Assembly (NCBI GenBank): GCA_902616905.1
Contig: CACMUP010000003.1
Location: 56,691 to 120,690, forward strand
Direction of reading: 5' to 3'
Source: an uncultured Bacteroidota bacterium
Lineage (GTDB): Bacteria; Bacteroidota; Bacteroidia; Flavobacteriales; Flavobacteriaceae
DNA length: 64,000 nt
Shown here: one piece after another, positions 17,593 to 24,920 of the stretch
How positions within the stretch are numbered: the first letter of the stretch is position 1
Layout of the letters: the number at the start of each line of letters is the position of its first letter
Program-made: the position numbers and the translations under genes
Notes under the pieces: generated by a model
The model's database searches: none
Told to the model about the DNA's origin: nothing
What the model saw: the letters and a program-made list of their open reading frames with translations, nothing else

Positions 17593-18322
17593 TTTTGTTT
17601 AAATTTTTTAATCCAATATCTAATATAAGAATTGTTTATCAAACTTTTTTCTCATTGATATATAAACTTTCATTATTAAAATTGATTCAAAAAGGTATTA
17701 AAATACGAGTATTGTAAATATTTTGCTATGTATTATTTTTAAGTTTGTTTTTATTACATTTTGAGGTGAAGAACACAAACATAGTGTTAGGGGAGAAGAG
17801 GCATGGTAGACAGATAGACAGTTACAAATAATTAGATTATCTACTTTAAATTTAAAATTATGCAATGGTTTTTTTAGATTTTTTAAAATAAAAAAGGGTG
17901 CTATTTCAACACCCTTACATAATCATAAACCAATTCATATAAGAATTACTTTATAAATATAGAAACAAATAACAATTGTATCAACAACAATTAGTTAAAA
18001 AAATATTAAAAAACCACTGAAACAATCAAGTGTTTTAATCTTATTTAATTGGCTTATGATTGCACTTAATATCAAAGTGCATTTTAAACTAATAAAAATT
18101 ATCTAAATATTTAATTTTGAAATGGTACCATAAATTTTCTTTTGAAGGACGTTATAACTACCAAAAAATATTTTTGAAAACAATACTCATTTGATACATT
18201 CGATATACAGTTTTAATAACTATGTATTGTGTCATTCAATCAATTTTGGATAAAAAAAGTGATATTGATGCAATATTACAGATTGAAACTAATTTATATC
18301 GGTTTGTATTAAGAATGTATTT
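17593..18322. other. Non-coding or decayed stretch left of integrase stump
   Basis: No open frame with coding character. Contains an orphan terminator-like hairpin (17,894) and a short palindrome GCACTTAATATCAAAGTGC near 18,062. The sequence leading into 18,323 (AAGAATGTATTTTACTCATC) may be further decayed integrase coding sequence (KAMGHSS region), but the resemblance is weak. Confidence 0.45.
17894..17916 (-). terminator. Orphan intrinsic terminator
   Basis: Stem AAGGGTG/CACCCTT with a 9-nt loop; read on the minus strand it is followed by TTTTTT. No intact minus-strand gene ends here, so it may mark the 3' end of a lost gene. Confidence 0.5.
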
Positions 18323-18401
18323 TACTCATCATCTATAAAAGTTTGTATTTACTAATTTAAGGGGTCTACAAAAACCTGAATTTAATGAAGAGGATATTTA
18401 G
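18323..18401 (+). pseudogene. Integrase C-terminal stump, copy R1
   Basis: From ACTCATCATCTATAAAAG onward the sequence parallels the recombinase gene end: SSIxVxLTNLRGL.xPE(F/L)NEED. After one frame slip it reads TNLRGLQKPEFNEEDI-stop with TAG at 18,399-18,401. It keeps about 80 nt of integrase homology, longer than the internal cassette repeats, and is followed 12 nt later by the end of the first cassette gene, exactly as the integrase at 25,962 is followed by its first cassette. Confidence 0.65.
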
Positions 18402-18413
18402 ATGATTTTAATA

Positions 18414-18821
18414 TTAGTAATAAATATAATTAGTATTGTTACCAATAATTGTTAATCCCTCTGTGCCACCAACAGCAAAGGTCAAGTGTTTTTGTGCTGC
18501 TCCAGATTCATCCTCATTCATCCTGTAATTAACATATTTCTGATGAGACTCAACTGAATCCCATTCTTCCAATAAAACGTGAATATTATTTTCCTTATTT
18601 ACAAATTGAACAACACTCTTACAACCCTTAAATTTTCTAGTAACTGGTAGAACATTTTCACTGTCCATAAATGCGACCAAATCAGACATCATTCCATCTT
18701 TTACCTTTGTTGTGATAATTACGATAGCATTATTATTATTATTTTGAATGGGATTCTTGACTGTTTGTTGGCATTTTGTGAAAATTAAAACAGATAATAA
18801 TAATAATAATCTTTTCATCAT
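18414..18821 (-). CDS. ABM-like (dimeric alpha-beta barrel) lipoprotein, cassette gene
   Basis: From ATG 18,821: MMKRLLLLLSVLIFTKCQQT, a lipoprotein signal with lipobox FTKC. The mature part, AIVIITTKVKDGMMSDLVAF, RKFKGCKSVVQFVNKENNIH, LLEEWDSVESHQKYVNYRM, matches the antibiotic biosynthesis monooxygenase-like fold (V...K.G....F.., G....V......L.E.W.S...H..Y). Envelope-anchored; reaction unknown. The frame is open 11 codons further upstream but without a signal sequence. Lies between repeats R1 and R2. A poly-Asn (N5) tract encoded by AAT repeats follows the lipobox. Confidence 0.75.
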   Translation of the reverse strand: MMKRLLLLLSVLIFTKCQQTVKNPIQNNNNNAIVIITTKVKDGMMSDLVAFMDSENVLPVTRKFKGCKSVVQFVNKENNIHVLLEEWDSVESHQKYVNYRMNEDESGAAQKHLTFAVGGTEGLTIIGNNTNYIYY

Positions 18822-18844
18822 GATTGAATTATAATAATATTCAA

Positions 18845-18897
18845 CAATATACAAATTACATCTTGAACTTAATGAAGAAGATATGCTGATGATATAA
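18845..18897 (+). repeat. Cassette-boundary repeat R2
   Basis: Reads CAATATACAAATTACATC, then CTTGAACTTAATGAAGAAGATATG, with the frame LELNEEDMLMI-stop ending at 18,897. The left part doubles as the promoter-like segment of the gene at 18,414 (minus strand TAATTTGTATATT); the right part abuts the terminator of the gene at 18,928. Confidence 0.8.
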
Positions 18898-18902
18898 AAA
18901 AA

Positions 18903-18919
18903 CCCTCCACTCGGGAGGG
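18903..18919 (-). terminator. Cassette gene terminator
   Basis: CCCTCC-ACTCG-GGAGGG stem-loop; on the minus strand it is followed by seven T, the T-tract running into repeat R2. Serves the SnoaL-like gene ending at 18,928. Confidence 0.85.
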
Positions 18920-18927
18920 CTAATATC

Positions 18928-19398
18928 CTATTGTGCTGCCATTAATTCTGCCTTTAATGTGGCTGAATCGAAATAAGCTCTAATTTCAATTACCTTACCA
19001 TTTTCCCATTTCTGATTGAAAACTCCTCTGTTGGTGTATCGTAATCCTGATGCATTTCCGGTCCCTATCCAGGTTAAATAAGTATTTGACCATATATTCC
19101 CATTTTTAAAATAGTTTGTGTGTGAGTATGAGTTCAAAAAACCAATATTATTAAAAATAGAATGATGAGATTTAAAACCTTCTATGTAAGAATTTTTATC
19201 CATCATGGTGTTGTTAACATATATTAAAGCTTTGTCCGAAATATTTTCATCCCAAACTTTAAAATTTTTACTCAAATAAGCATCATTACCTTCTATAACT
19301 TTCTTAGTTATCTCGTCATCTGTCTTTATTGTACCTATTGACTTTTGGGCATTTACCCCGAAAGAAATTGTAACAAATAGAATGATTATTTTTTTCAT
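18928..19398 (-). CDS. Exported SnoaL/NTF2-like protein, cassette gene
   Basis: 156 residues with a signal peptide (MKKIIILFVTISFGVNAQ). The body has the SnoaL-like order: helix NDAYLSKNFKVWDENIS, strand ALIYVNNTMMDKNSYIEGF, then HTNYFKNGNIWSNTYLTW, GVFNQKWENGKVIEIRAYFD and a C-terminal helix. Clearly paralogous to the cassette gene at 22,972 (shared HTNYFKNG, KWENGKV, AYFD/AYYD). Periplasmic or secreted; catalytic residues not evident. Leader TTAACCATAAATCAATAAAA immediately upstream is shared by other cassette genes. Confidence 0.82.
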   Translation of the reverse strand: MKKIIILFVTISFGVNAQKSIGTIKTDDEITKKVIEGNDAYLSKNFKVWDENISDKALIYVNNTMMDKNSYIEGFKSHHSIFNNIGFLNSYSHTNYFKNGNIWSNTYLTWIGTGNASGLRYTNRGVFNQKWENGKVIEIRAYFDSATLKAELMAAQ

Positions 19399-19426
19399 TT
19401 TTATTGATTTATGGTTAATAATATTA

Positions 19427-19477
19427 AATATACAAATAACTCCTTGAACTTAAAGAAGAGAATATATCTATGATTAA
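19427..19477 (+). repeat. Cassette-boundary repeat R3
   Basis: AAATATACAAATAACTCC then TTGAACTTAAAGAAGAGAAT and ATATCTATGATTA. The core is diverged and the integrase-frame stop is displaced, so it looks like an older boundary. Upstream of the gene at 18,928. Confidence 0.7.
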
Positions 19478-19584
19478 ATAACAATCTACTCTGGTATCTC
19501 CAATGCTTAAAAAAAACCTTTATTAAGATTCAGAATCTTAAAATGATGACTTGAAATTCACAAAGCTATAATTAGTTATTTTCA

Positions 19585-19632
19585 ATAAACATAAACATAA
19601 ACATAAACATAAACATAAACATAAACATAAAC
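19585..19632 (+). repeat. Hexanucleotide tandem repeat (ATAAAC)8
   Basis: Eight perfect ATAAAC units in a row, followed by one ATAAAT. Located in the gap between repeat R3 and the 3' end of the Kazal-like gene (minus strand). Hexamer units would not shift a reading frame, but here it lies outside genes; length variation by slippage is likely. Confidence 0.95.
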
Positions 19633-19683
19633 ATAAATATTTTGAATATGGATGTAAACTTAAAACTATAAAATACAGAATAG

Positions 19684-19869
19684 TTAATTATTAAAAATTA
19701 TTATTTCATCTTCATCATATCCTGCACAAGTTGCTAAACAAAAATTGTTGAATTGTTCACCTCCTGCAATAACAGGCATATATTCTTTTGTACAAGCACA
19801 AATTTTTTCTTCATAGGAACAAAATATGAAAAGTAATAATCCAATTAACAAACACCTACTATTATACAT
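19684..19869 (-). CDS. Divergent Kazal-like exported small protein
   Basis: 61 residues: a hydrophobic N-terminus (RCLLIGLLLFIFCSYEE, possible lipobox or signal peptide) and a cysteine-spaced body, ICACTKEYMPVIAGGEQFNN then FCLATCAGYDEDE. The order C.C....MPV..GG..F.N.C.A.CAG parallels Kazal-type inhibitor domains (C.....PVCG..G.TY.N.C.A.C.G), though the PVCG Cys is replaced by Ile. Start overlaps the upstream gene stop (TAATG), so translation is coupled. Confidence 0.55.
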   Translation of the reverse strand: MYNSRCLLIGLLLFIFCSYEEKICACTKEYMPVIAGGEQFNNFCLATCAGYDEDEIIIFNN

Positions 19870-20081
19870 TAGAACTGTGAATGTGATTTAATATAACCCT
19901 TCTGGATGCAGTACTTTGATTTTAAGAACTTTGTAAACTGTGGATGGTGTTCTTTTCCTATTGCAATTTTAAAAGGTATTAGATTGGGTTTACCAACTTC
20001 TAACCATACCCTTTTATAAGAACATTTAAAGGGATCAAACCCACAGGGGAATACTTCTGCAAGATCTGAATTTAATAGCAT
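19869..20081 (-). CDS. Cysteine-containing small protein (70 aa)
   Basis: No signal peptide. The body FPCGFDPFKCSYKRVWLEVG, KPNLIPFKIAIGKEHHPQF, and LKSKYCIQKGY aligns with the 66-residue protein at 28,778 (YPCKCSGKCNYSKAYEDAGK, IGKDFSP, NTNYCLNK). Shared pattern: (F/Y)PC, C.Y..., GKP..I, IGK...P and YC..K. A small two-member family in this window; function unknown. Overlaps both neighbours by TAATG-type junctions. Confidence 0.6.
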   Translation of the reverse strand: MLLNSDLAEVFPCGFDPFKCSYKRVWLEVGKPNLIPFKIAIGKEHHPQFTKFLKSKYCIQKGYIKSHSQF

Positions 20082-20170
20082 TAACCTTTCATTGCTTTTA
20101 GACCAAAATAGAGTATAGCAAACCCACCAACTATGATCAATACAGCAATACTTTTTAAGATATTTTTCAT
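20081..20170 (-). CDS. Single-helix membrane microprotein (29 aa)
   Basis: MKNILKSIAVLIIVGGFAIL followed by YFGLKAMKG: one membrane helix with a basic N-terminus. Its TAA overlaps the ATG of the 70-residue gene (TTAATG), and the 70-residue gene in turn overlaps the Kazal-like gene, giving a three-gene coupled set. Too short to assign a family. Confidence 0.5.
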   Translation of the reverse strand: MKNILKSIAVLIIVGGFAILYFGLKAMKG

Positions 20171-20210
20171 TTTGTTATAATTTATTTTTTTCTTCCTATA
20201 ACTTTTGCTT

Positions 20211-21431
20211 CTACAATCTTGTATTAATAATATTGTTAAAAATTGACCCGAAGGTATAACTTAATCCGAGAGAAATAGTGTTTTGAAAATTAGTTGCAAT
20301 TTGACGTTGTCTTAGTAATAAATCCTCAATAGAAACTTCACCTTTTGGTAAATTGATTTGATCTCTAATAAGTTGAAATCTGCCAGTTACTCTGAGTGCA
20401 AGTCCTTGTATAATTCTTAAATTAATATAATTATTAAAGGTTAATCTATTTTGATTTTGATTATTTAAAAATTGAGATGCAGATAAATAAGAATAAATGC
20501 CACCCCAGTTTTTTCGGTATCTTAAATTTAAAGTTAAAGAATGTACAAATAGTTTTTCATTTAAGTATCCGTAAATAGTTTCTTCTATATAATCATAATT
20601 ACTATAACCTACCTTGTAGGCAAAAGTTATTTCACGATTCAAAACCTCACGATATGGATAAATATTATATTCCAAGGCAGGTGAAAAGTTTAAAAAAGAT
20701 TTGAAATTATTAAATGTATCTTTCTGAAAACTACCAAAAATACCTGTAGAAAAATGGTTAGAAATACTTTTTACAACACTTCCAGAAAAATAGGTTCGAT
20801 CTCTTACACTATTATAGTTTTCTTCTTCACCCAAAAAAGTATTCACATTATTTTGAATCCCAAAATCAGAACGTACACGCCATAAGTCAGTAACTCGGTC
20901 AATTTCAAAATCAAGTCTGTATTCTTTTTCGTTGATACTTTTTTCATCTTGATAATCAAATGAACCTGAAATTTCAAAAACCCAGTTTTTCCACTTATCA
21001 AATGTTTTAGTGGAGGTGAGATTCTCAGTCATATTATAACTAACCTCAAAATTTTTTTGATATGTTGTGTTTTGGAGCATAATAGCTAGACCTAATAAAT
21101 AGGTATTTAAAAGCTTTTCTCTTCGTTCATTCGATGTAAGGCTAGGGTCGAGAAAAACTTCTACACTTTCCTCTCTATTATTTAATCTTTTCTTCCCATA
21201 AAAATTAAACGTATAGTCTATACCTCCAGTGCCACTACCTATCTCAAAAACAAAAACGTCAAGATCCGAAAGATTCTGGTCTCTTACATAGTCAATAAAT
21301 AAGGTTTTTTGTTGAATGTAACGTGCATCACAATTACATTTCAAAAAGGTTTTAATCTTATTCTCTTGAGAAAGAACGGATACTGAAAAAAAAATCAAAA
21401 AACCAAAACCTTTAATTGTGGAATTTTTCAT
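20211..21431 (-). CDS. Outer-membrane beta-barrel protein
   Basis: About 406 residues from ATG 21,431 (MKNSTIKGFGFLIFFSVSVL signal peptide ending LSQ). The N-terminal domain has a CNCDARYIQQ segment and VFEIGSGTGGIDYTFNFYG; from about residue 120 onward there are alternating amphipathic strands with aromatic ends (WVFEISGSFDYQDE, YRLDFEIDRVTDLWRVRSDF, HSLTLNLRYRKNWGG), ending ISLGLSYTFGSIFNN. This is a typical uncharacterised Bacteroidota outer-membrane barrel. An upstream start at 21,452 exists but adds no signal features. First gene of a run continuing into the microproteins. Confidence 0.7.
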   Translation of the reverse strand: MKNSTIKGFGFLIFFSVSVLSQENKIKTFLKCNCDARYIQQKTLFIDYVRDQNLSDLDVFVFEIGSGTGGIDYTFNFYGKKRLNNREESVEVFLDPSLTSNERREKLLNTYLLGLAIMLQNTTYQKNFEVSYNMTENLTSTKTFDKWKNWVFEISGSFDYQDEKSINEKEYRLDFEIDRVTDLWRVRSDFGIQNNVNTFLGEEENYNSVRDRTYFSGSVVKSISNHFSTGIFGSFQKDTFNNFKSFLNFSPALEYNIYPYREVLNREITFAYKVGYSNYDYIEETIYGYLNEKLFVHSLTLNLRYRKNWGGIYSYLSASQFLNNQNQNRLTFNNYINLRIIQGLALRVTGRFQLIRDQINLPKGEVSIEDLLLRQRQIATNFQNTISLGLSYTFGSIFNNIINTRL

Positions 21432-21482
21432 AATAATAAAGTTGTTTAGCAACTAGAAAATTAAATCGCTTTTGTTTACAAA

Positions 21483-21992
21483 TTATTTTTTAGTATAACC
21501 ACCAACACTGGTTCTATAATCAAACTCTATTAACTCACCTTCAGAATTTTTCATTGATTTGTCAAAACCTATATCAAGAAAAAATTGTTTTAATTCGCGT
21601 GTAACTGGGCCAAGTACAGTAACACCTTCAAATTTGTATCTAGCAAATACTTCCGGTAATCTATCTTTAAGGTCACCCTCTGTAATTCTTTTATCGTGGT
21701 GCATTAATCCTTTCCAATTTGTATATGATTCATACATTGTTACACGAGATCTGTCTTCATTAATAAAAAATCTCCAAGAGGTTGTTAAAGGCTCAGACTC
21801 AACAACCATTTTTGCCCAAGCTTCATTCCATTCTTCTAGGTCAACTTCAGTACCCTCGTTAATAGACCATTCGACTAAAACTATTAAATCTTCATTTTTA
21901 GCGTCACTAACAATGATGGGTTCATTTTTAGGTTGATTTTTTACACAAGAGAAAGTAATTAAGTAAAGAATTAATATATATATATATCTCAT
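21483..21992 (-). CDS. ABM-like exported lipoprotein, cassette gene
   Basis: 169 residues. Lipoprotein signal MRYIYILILYLITFSCVKNQ (lipobox TFSC). The mature part (LIVLVEWSINEGTEVDLEEW, AWAKMVVESEPLTTSWRFFI, SRVTMYESYTNWKGLMHHDK, FEGVTVLGPVTRELKQF) has the order of a dimeric alpha-beta barrel domain. Probably anchored on the periplasmic or outer surface. Promoter-like TAATTTGTATATT lies just upstream in repeat R4. Confidence 0.7.
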   Translation of the reverse strand: MRYIYILILYLITFSCVKNQPKNEPIIVSDAKNEDLIVLVEWSINEGTEVDLEEWNEAWAKMVVESEPLTTSWRFFINEDRSRVTMYESYTNWKGLMHHDKRITEGDLKDRLPEVFARYKFEGVTVLGPVTRELKQFFLDIGFDKSMKNSEGELIEFDYRTSVGGYTKK

Positions 21993-22017
21993 TTTAGTTG
22001 ATTATGATTATAATGAT

Positions 22018-22069
22018 AAATATACAAATTAGTCCCTGATACTACTGAAGAAGATATGCTGATGATATA
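22018..22069 (+). repeat. Cassette-boundary repeat R4
   Basis: AAATATACAAATTAGTCCCT then GATACTACTGAAGAAGATAT and GCTGATGATATA; integrase frame PDTTEEDMLMIY, where the ELN codons have changed to DTT and the stop is lost. Between the genes at 21,483 and 22,132. Confidence 0.78.
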
Positions 22070-22094
22070 CCCCCCTCTTGTAAAAAAAGGGGGG
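22070..22094. terminator. Hairpin adjoining repeat R4
   Basis: CCCCCC/GGGGGG stem with a 13-nt loop, directly abutting the repeat. Occupies the position where other cassettes carry a CCCTCC/GGAGGG terminator. Lacks a clear T-tract on the minus strand, so termination strength is uncertain. Confidence 0.6.
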
Positions 22095-22131
22095 TTGTTT
22101 TAATAATATTTTTTAAAATTACTTTATAATT

Positions 22132-22863
22132 TTAGTCTCTTGGGGAGCTTAATTCAGGCATAAATGTGTGATGTCTATTAAAGCCCCAATCATCTGCTAA
22201 TGATTCTCCATACTTATCATAATCTACGTCCCAAGCTCCGAATAATTCGTTATAAGCTGCTTTGATTTTCGGGATACTATTTTTTCTCCAGTTTTCTTCA
22301 TCCTCAAAGTTTTTAAATATCCAACGTATCATTACAACATTTTGTCTTGACCCTCCTGATATAAGATTTAAAACACTTCTATTATAAGGATGCCCAATTT
22401 TTTCGTACGCCTTTTTTATTCTCATTTGAAAGGTCCAAAAATCATCTTTTTTATCCTCTTTGTAACTTAATATAGCTATCCTTCTATGATTATTTCCTTC
22501 GTAATCACCTGTCCTGTAGCTGGCATCTTGATTAATATTCCATAAAGTTACCCTTCCTGATGTGTGAGGAACATTTTTAAACCAGTAATTGTTCCCCTTA
22601 GTGTTTTGATAATCTAATTCACCTAAATTTCTAACTACTCTTACTCTTGCATAATTTTGTGCATTTGGACCAGTTAAAATCTTAAAAGTGAAAAACTTTT
22701 CTTTTGCCCCTTTGCCATTAAACATTTGTGTTTTTTTTGCCACAGCCGCCTCAAATTCTGGAATGTCTTTATTCTCTACATCTAGGACTCTCATTTGTAG
22801 AATTTGCGAATTTACATTACTTAAAAATGTAAACAGAAATATTAATAGAATTAGTTTTTTCAT
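22132..22863 (-). CDS. Exported two-domain alpha-beta barrel-like protein, cassette gene
   Basis: 243 residues with a signal peptide (MKKLILLIFLFTFLSNVNSQ). Two similar halves of ferredoxin-like order, e.g. LQMRVLDVENKDIPEFEAAV and KFFTFKILTGPNAQNYARV in the first, RRIAILSYKEDKKDDFWTFQ and VVMIRWIFKNFEDEENWRK in the second, suggest an internal dimer of ABM-like domains. Similar design to the gene at 26,406. Secreted or periplasmic; activity unknown. Shared leader TTAACTATAAATCAATAG upstream. Confidence 0.72.
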   Translation of the reverse strand: MKKLILLIFLFTFLSNVNSQILQMRVLDVENKDIPEFEAAVAKKTQMFNGKGAKEKFFTFKILTGPNAQNYARVRVVRNLGELDYQNTKGNNYWFKNVPHTSGRVTLWNINQDASYRTGDYEGNNHRRIAILSYKEDKKDDFWTFQMRIKKAYEKIGHPYNRSVLNLISGGSRQNVVMIRWIFKNFEDEENWRKNSIPKIKAAYNELFGAWDVDYDKYGESLADDWGFNRHHTFMPELSSPRD

Positions 22864-22890
22864 TGCTATTGATTTATAGTTAATTAACTA

Positions 22891-22942
22891 AATATAAAAA
22901 ATATTCCTTGAATTTAATGAGGAGGATATGCCTATTATATAA
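22891..22942 (+). repeat. Cassette-boundary repeat R5
   Basis: AATATAAAAAATATTCCTTG then AATTTAATGAGGAGGATATG and CCTATTATATAA; integrase frame LEFNEEDMPII-stop. Beyond the stop, homology to R8 continues through the hairpin into the last codons of the adjacent gene (ending SK-stop in both), about 70 nt in all. Confidence 0.82.
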
Positions 22943-22946
22943 AAAA

Positions 22947-22963
22947 TTCTCCACTTGGGAGGG
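22947..22963 (-). terminator. Cassette gene terminator (weakened copy)
   Basis: TTCTCCACTTGGGAGGG, corresponding to CCCTCCACTTGGGAGGG at 26,381 with two C changed to T on the left arm, so the stem is shorter; T-tract on the minus strand retained. Serves the gene ending at 22,972. Confidence 0.65.
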
Positions 22964-22971
22964 TAAATAAT

Positions 22972-23466
22972 TTACTTTGACATTTCTGCCATTGCTGTAG
23001 CTTCTTTAATCTGTAAAGTAGGATCATAGTAGGCCTGAAATCTTACAACTTTTCCATTTTCCCATTTCAAATCTGTATGCACTCTAGCAGAGGTAGTTTC
23101 TCCAGTGAAGTTTCCTGTTGCAGTATTAGTAAACCAGTGATTTGTCCAGATTTGGCCATTTTTAAAATAGTTTGTGTGAACGTATTCATCAGATGTTGTG
23201 AGAGATTTAAACAGGATATGGTCTCTTTTAAGGCCTTCAATCATTGATTTTTTATCTACTACCACATTATTAAATAAAACTTCGCAATCATCAGAAAGTA
23301 ATTCTTCCCATAAACTAAAATTATTTTCAACATAGTTTTTTAAAAGGTTTATGGCATTATTTGTTAGTTTATCATCTTTTTTTACAACTGCTGTGCTTTC
23401 TTGTTGTTGGTTAGAACAAGAAAAGATCATAACTGACAAGAAAAGGATCGATAATATTTTTTTCAT
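22972..23466 (-). CDS. SnoaL/NTF2-like lipoprotein, cassette gene
   Basis: 164 residues. Lipoprotein signal MKKILSILFLSVMIFSCSNQ (lipobox IFSC), then LKNYVENNFSLWEELLSDDC, EVLFNNVVVDKKSMIEGL, VHTNYFKNGQIWTNHWFTN, DLKWENGKVVRFQAYYD: the SnoaL-like fold, paralogous to 18,928. Unlike that gene it is lipid-anchored. Upstream leader TTAACTATAAATCAAAG and the AATTTGTATATTG promoter-like element fit the cassette pattern. Confidence 0.82.
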   Translation of the reverse strand: MKKILSILFLSVMIFSCSNQQQESTAVVKKDDKLTNNAINLLKNYVENNFSLWEELLSDDCEVLFNNVVVDKKSMIEGLKRDHILFKSLTTSDEYVHTNYFKNGQIWTNHWFTNTATGNFTGETTSARVHTDLKWENGKVVRFQAYYDPTLQIKEATAMAEMSK

Positions 23467-23495
23467 TTTACTTTGATTTATAGTTAATAAGTAAC

Positions 23496-23547
23496 AATAT
23501 ACAAATAACTTCCATAAACTAAATTCGGAGGATATACTTATAATCTA
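23496..23547 (+). repeat. Cassette-boundary repeat R6 (degenerate)
   Basis: AATATACAAATAACTTCCAT then AAACTAAATTCGGAGGATAT and ACTTATAATCTAG. Core changes (GAACTTAATGAAG to AAACTAAATTCGG) make it the most diverged internal copy. Right-hand end of the left array. Confidence 0.6.
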
Positions 23548-23749
23548 GTTAGTATCAGTTATCAGAAATATAATAATTATTTAAAATTTCATTAAATATA
23601 AATTTAAAAGTATTGTATAACTCATTTGTAATTTCTTTTTTTCTTGGTAACCAGCCTATTAATAATTACCTCCATGTATTCGTTAATCTTCTGGAGTTAG
23701 TTCCCTTGTGACAAGACATTTTTTCTAATTTTGAATAAACCCCTAACAA

Positions 23750-24439
23750 ATGAAAAACCTTGTTGTGAAATATTTAATTGAATTCATTGTTATAATAACC
23801 GGTATTTCTCTATCATTTTATGTAGAGAAATTAAATGAGACTAATTATCAAGAGAACTTAAAAAATCAATCTTTAGGCCGAATTCTTAAAAATATTGAAG
23901 CTGATACAAAAGATTTTAAATTTAATTTAGAAGCAAATAAAAAGTCTATATTATCAACTGATTGGTTAGGAGAACGAAATGATGATCTTCAATCATACTC
24001 AAGAGATTCTATAGGATTTCATTTAAATAGATCCATATTTTTAAATACAATTCTTGTTGACAATCAAGAGGAATATCGTGGGTTACAAAATTCAGGGTTA
24101 ATTGAGTTAATTGATAATGAAAACCTCGTAACAAATTTGCAACAAAAATATGTGAGACACGAGTTTTTTAAAAAGATCGAGGATTTTATTTTGGAAAAAA
24201 TGTCACTTTTTGAGGATTTTTCATCTAAAAATCTCAGATATAATAGTTACCGAACTGACGAAATAGGGATATCTAATGATCGAGTTTTTATAGGAGAGGA
24301 AAATATTCCGTATAATATTATTGAGTCATTAAAAGATAAAAGATCATATCATAATTTTTATATTATTCAAATCAAAGAAAGGCTTGAAGCTGATAAAATA
24401 TTGGTAGAACAAATCAAAAAAGAAATAAATAGAAATTAA
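23750..24439 (+). CDS. DUF6090-like membrane-anchored protein
   Basis: 229 residues. N-terminal membrane anchor (VVKYLIEFIVIITGISLSFYV) followed by EKLNETNYQENLKNQSLGRI, the pattern of DUF6090 proteins in marine Flavobacteriia (EFI.I..GI.....D.W....), then a long charged helical domain ending LVEQIKKEINRN. No catalytic motif. Plus-strand gene separating the left array from the tRNA-like copy; it has no cassette leader. Confidence 0.65.
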   Translation: MKNLVVKYLIEFIVIITGISLSFYVEKLNETNYQENLKNQSLGRILKNIEADTKDFKFNLEANKKSILSTDWLGERNDDLQSYSRDSIGFHLNRSIFLNTILVDNQEEYRGLQNSGLIELIDNENLVTNLQQKYVRHEFFKKIEDFILEKMSLFEDFSSKNLRYNSYRTDEIGISNDRVFIGEENIPYNIIESLKDKRSYHNFYIIQIKERLEADKILVEQIKKEINRN

Positions 24440-24749
24440 AAACGATATTAGTATTTAAAAAAAGTGGTCCAGATTAAGTCCATTTAATTAATACTATCTT
24501 CTTCAAAGAAGAATGACAGTTGCTAATGTGCCATAATTAGACAGTAGCCTAATTTATAACTATATGTAAAATCACCCCAGAGTTGTTATATACCATAAAT
24601 TAGAAACCTAGTCTCAAATGAAATTCGACTTAAAAACAGAGTAAAATACGTGCCATAACCACGCTATTTTTTGTAATTTTAAGTGTAGATCGTTTATACA
24701 TTTGTTCGCTTTTTTAGGAGAATGCGGTTGGTTAATTTCAAAAAAAAAA

Positions 24750-24769
24750 AGGGACTCAAAAGAATCCCT
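24750..24769 (-). terminator. Terminator of the tRNA-like copy
   Basis: AGGGATTC-TTTT-GAGTCCCT read on the minus strand, followed by a run of T. One mismatch in the stem; parallel to 29,723-29,744. Confidence 0.75.
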
Positions 24770-24773
24770 AGAG

Positions 24774-24833
24774 GGTGGAAGATCGGTCTCGAACCGTTGA
24801 CCTCCTGAACTACAATCAGGCGCTCTAACCAAC
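24774..24833 (-). pseudogene. Truncated tRNA-His-like copy (GUA loop)
   Basis: Minus strand from GTTGGTTAGAGC through the anticodon stem CCTGA/TCAGG to the T-arm and CTTCCACC. The 5' acceptor and the first D-stem half are missing (upstream reads GGAGCAGATTT), so it cannot fold as a tRNA. The loop carries GTA in place of the His GTG of the full copy. Confidence 0.8.
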
Positions 24834-24920
24834 AAATCTGCTCCTAAATACCAATAAATAAAAGGCATATGAACTTTTTACGATTTAAACTAATTGTAAA
24901 ATGCCAAATACGTGCCAAAA

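Larger units (their letters stand above)
24611..24833. repeat. Left copy of tRNA-His flank direct repeat (putative attachment site)
   Basis: Similar to 29,590-29,808 in the same orientation: GTCTC.AATGAA.TTCGACT, then TTTAAGTGTA.ATCGTT, TTCGCTTTTTT.GGAGAATGC, the terminator hairpin, and the 3' two thirds of a tRNA up to GGTTAGAGC. Similarity stops abruptly in the tRNA D-loop region (24,833). Identity by eye is around three quarters. Confidence 0.75.

Noticed and set aside
19585..19632. CRISPR-like tandem repeat
   Set aside because: The units are contiguous 6-mers without spacers; a simple sequence repeat.
24614..24868. 84-codon minus-strand frame over the tRNA-like copy
   Set aside because: Overlaps the tRNA remnant and terminator; the same frame type appears over the true tRNA-His at 29,603-29,824, so it reflects duplicated RNA-gene sequence.
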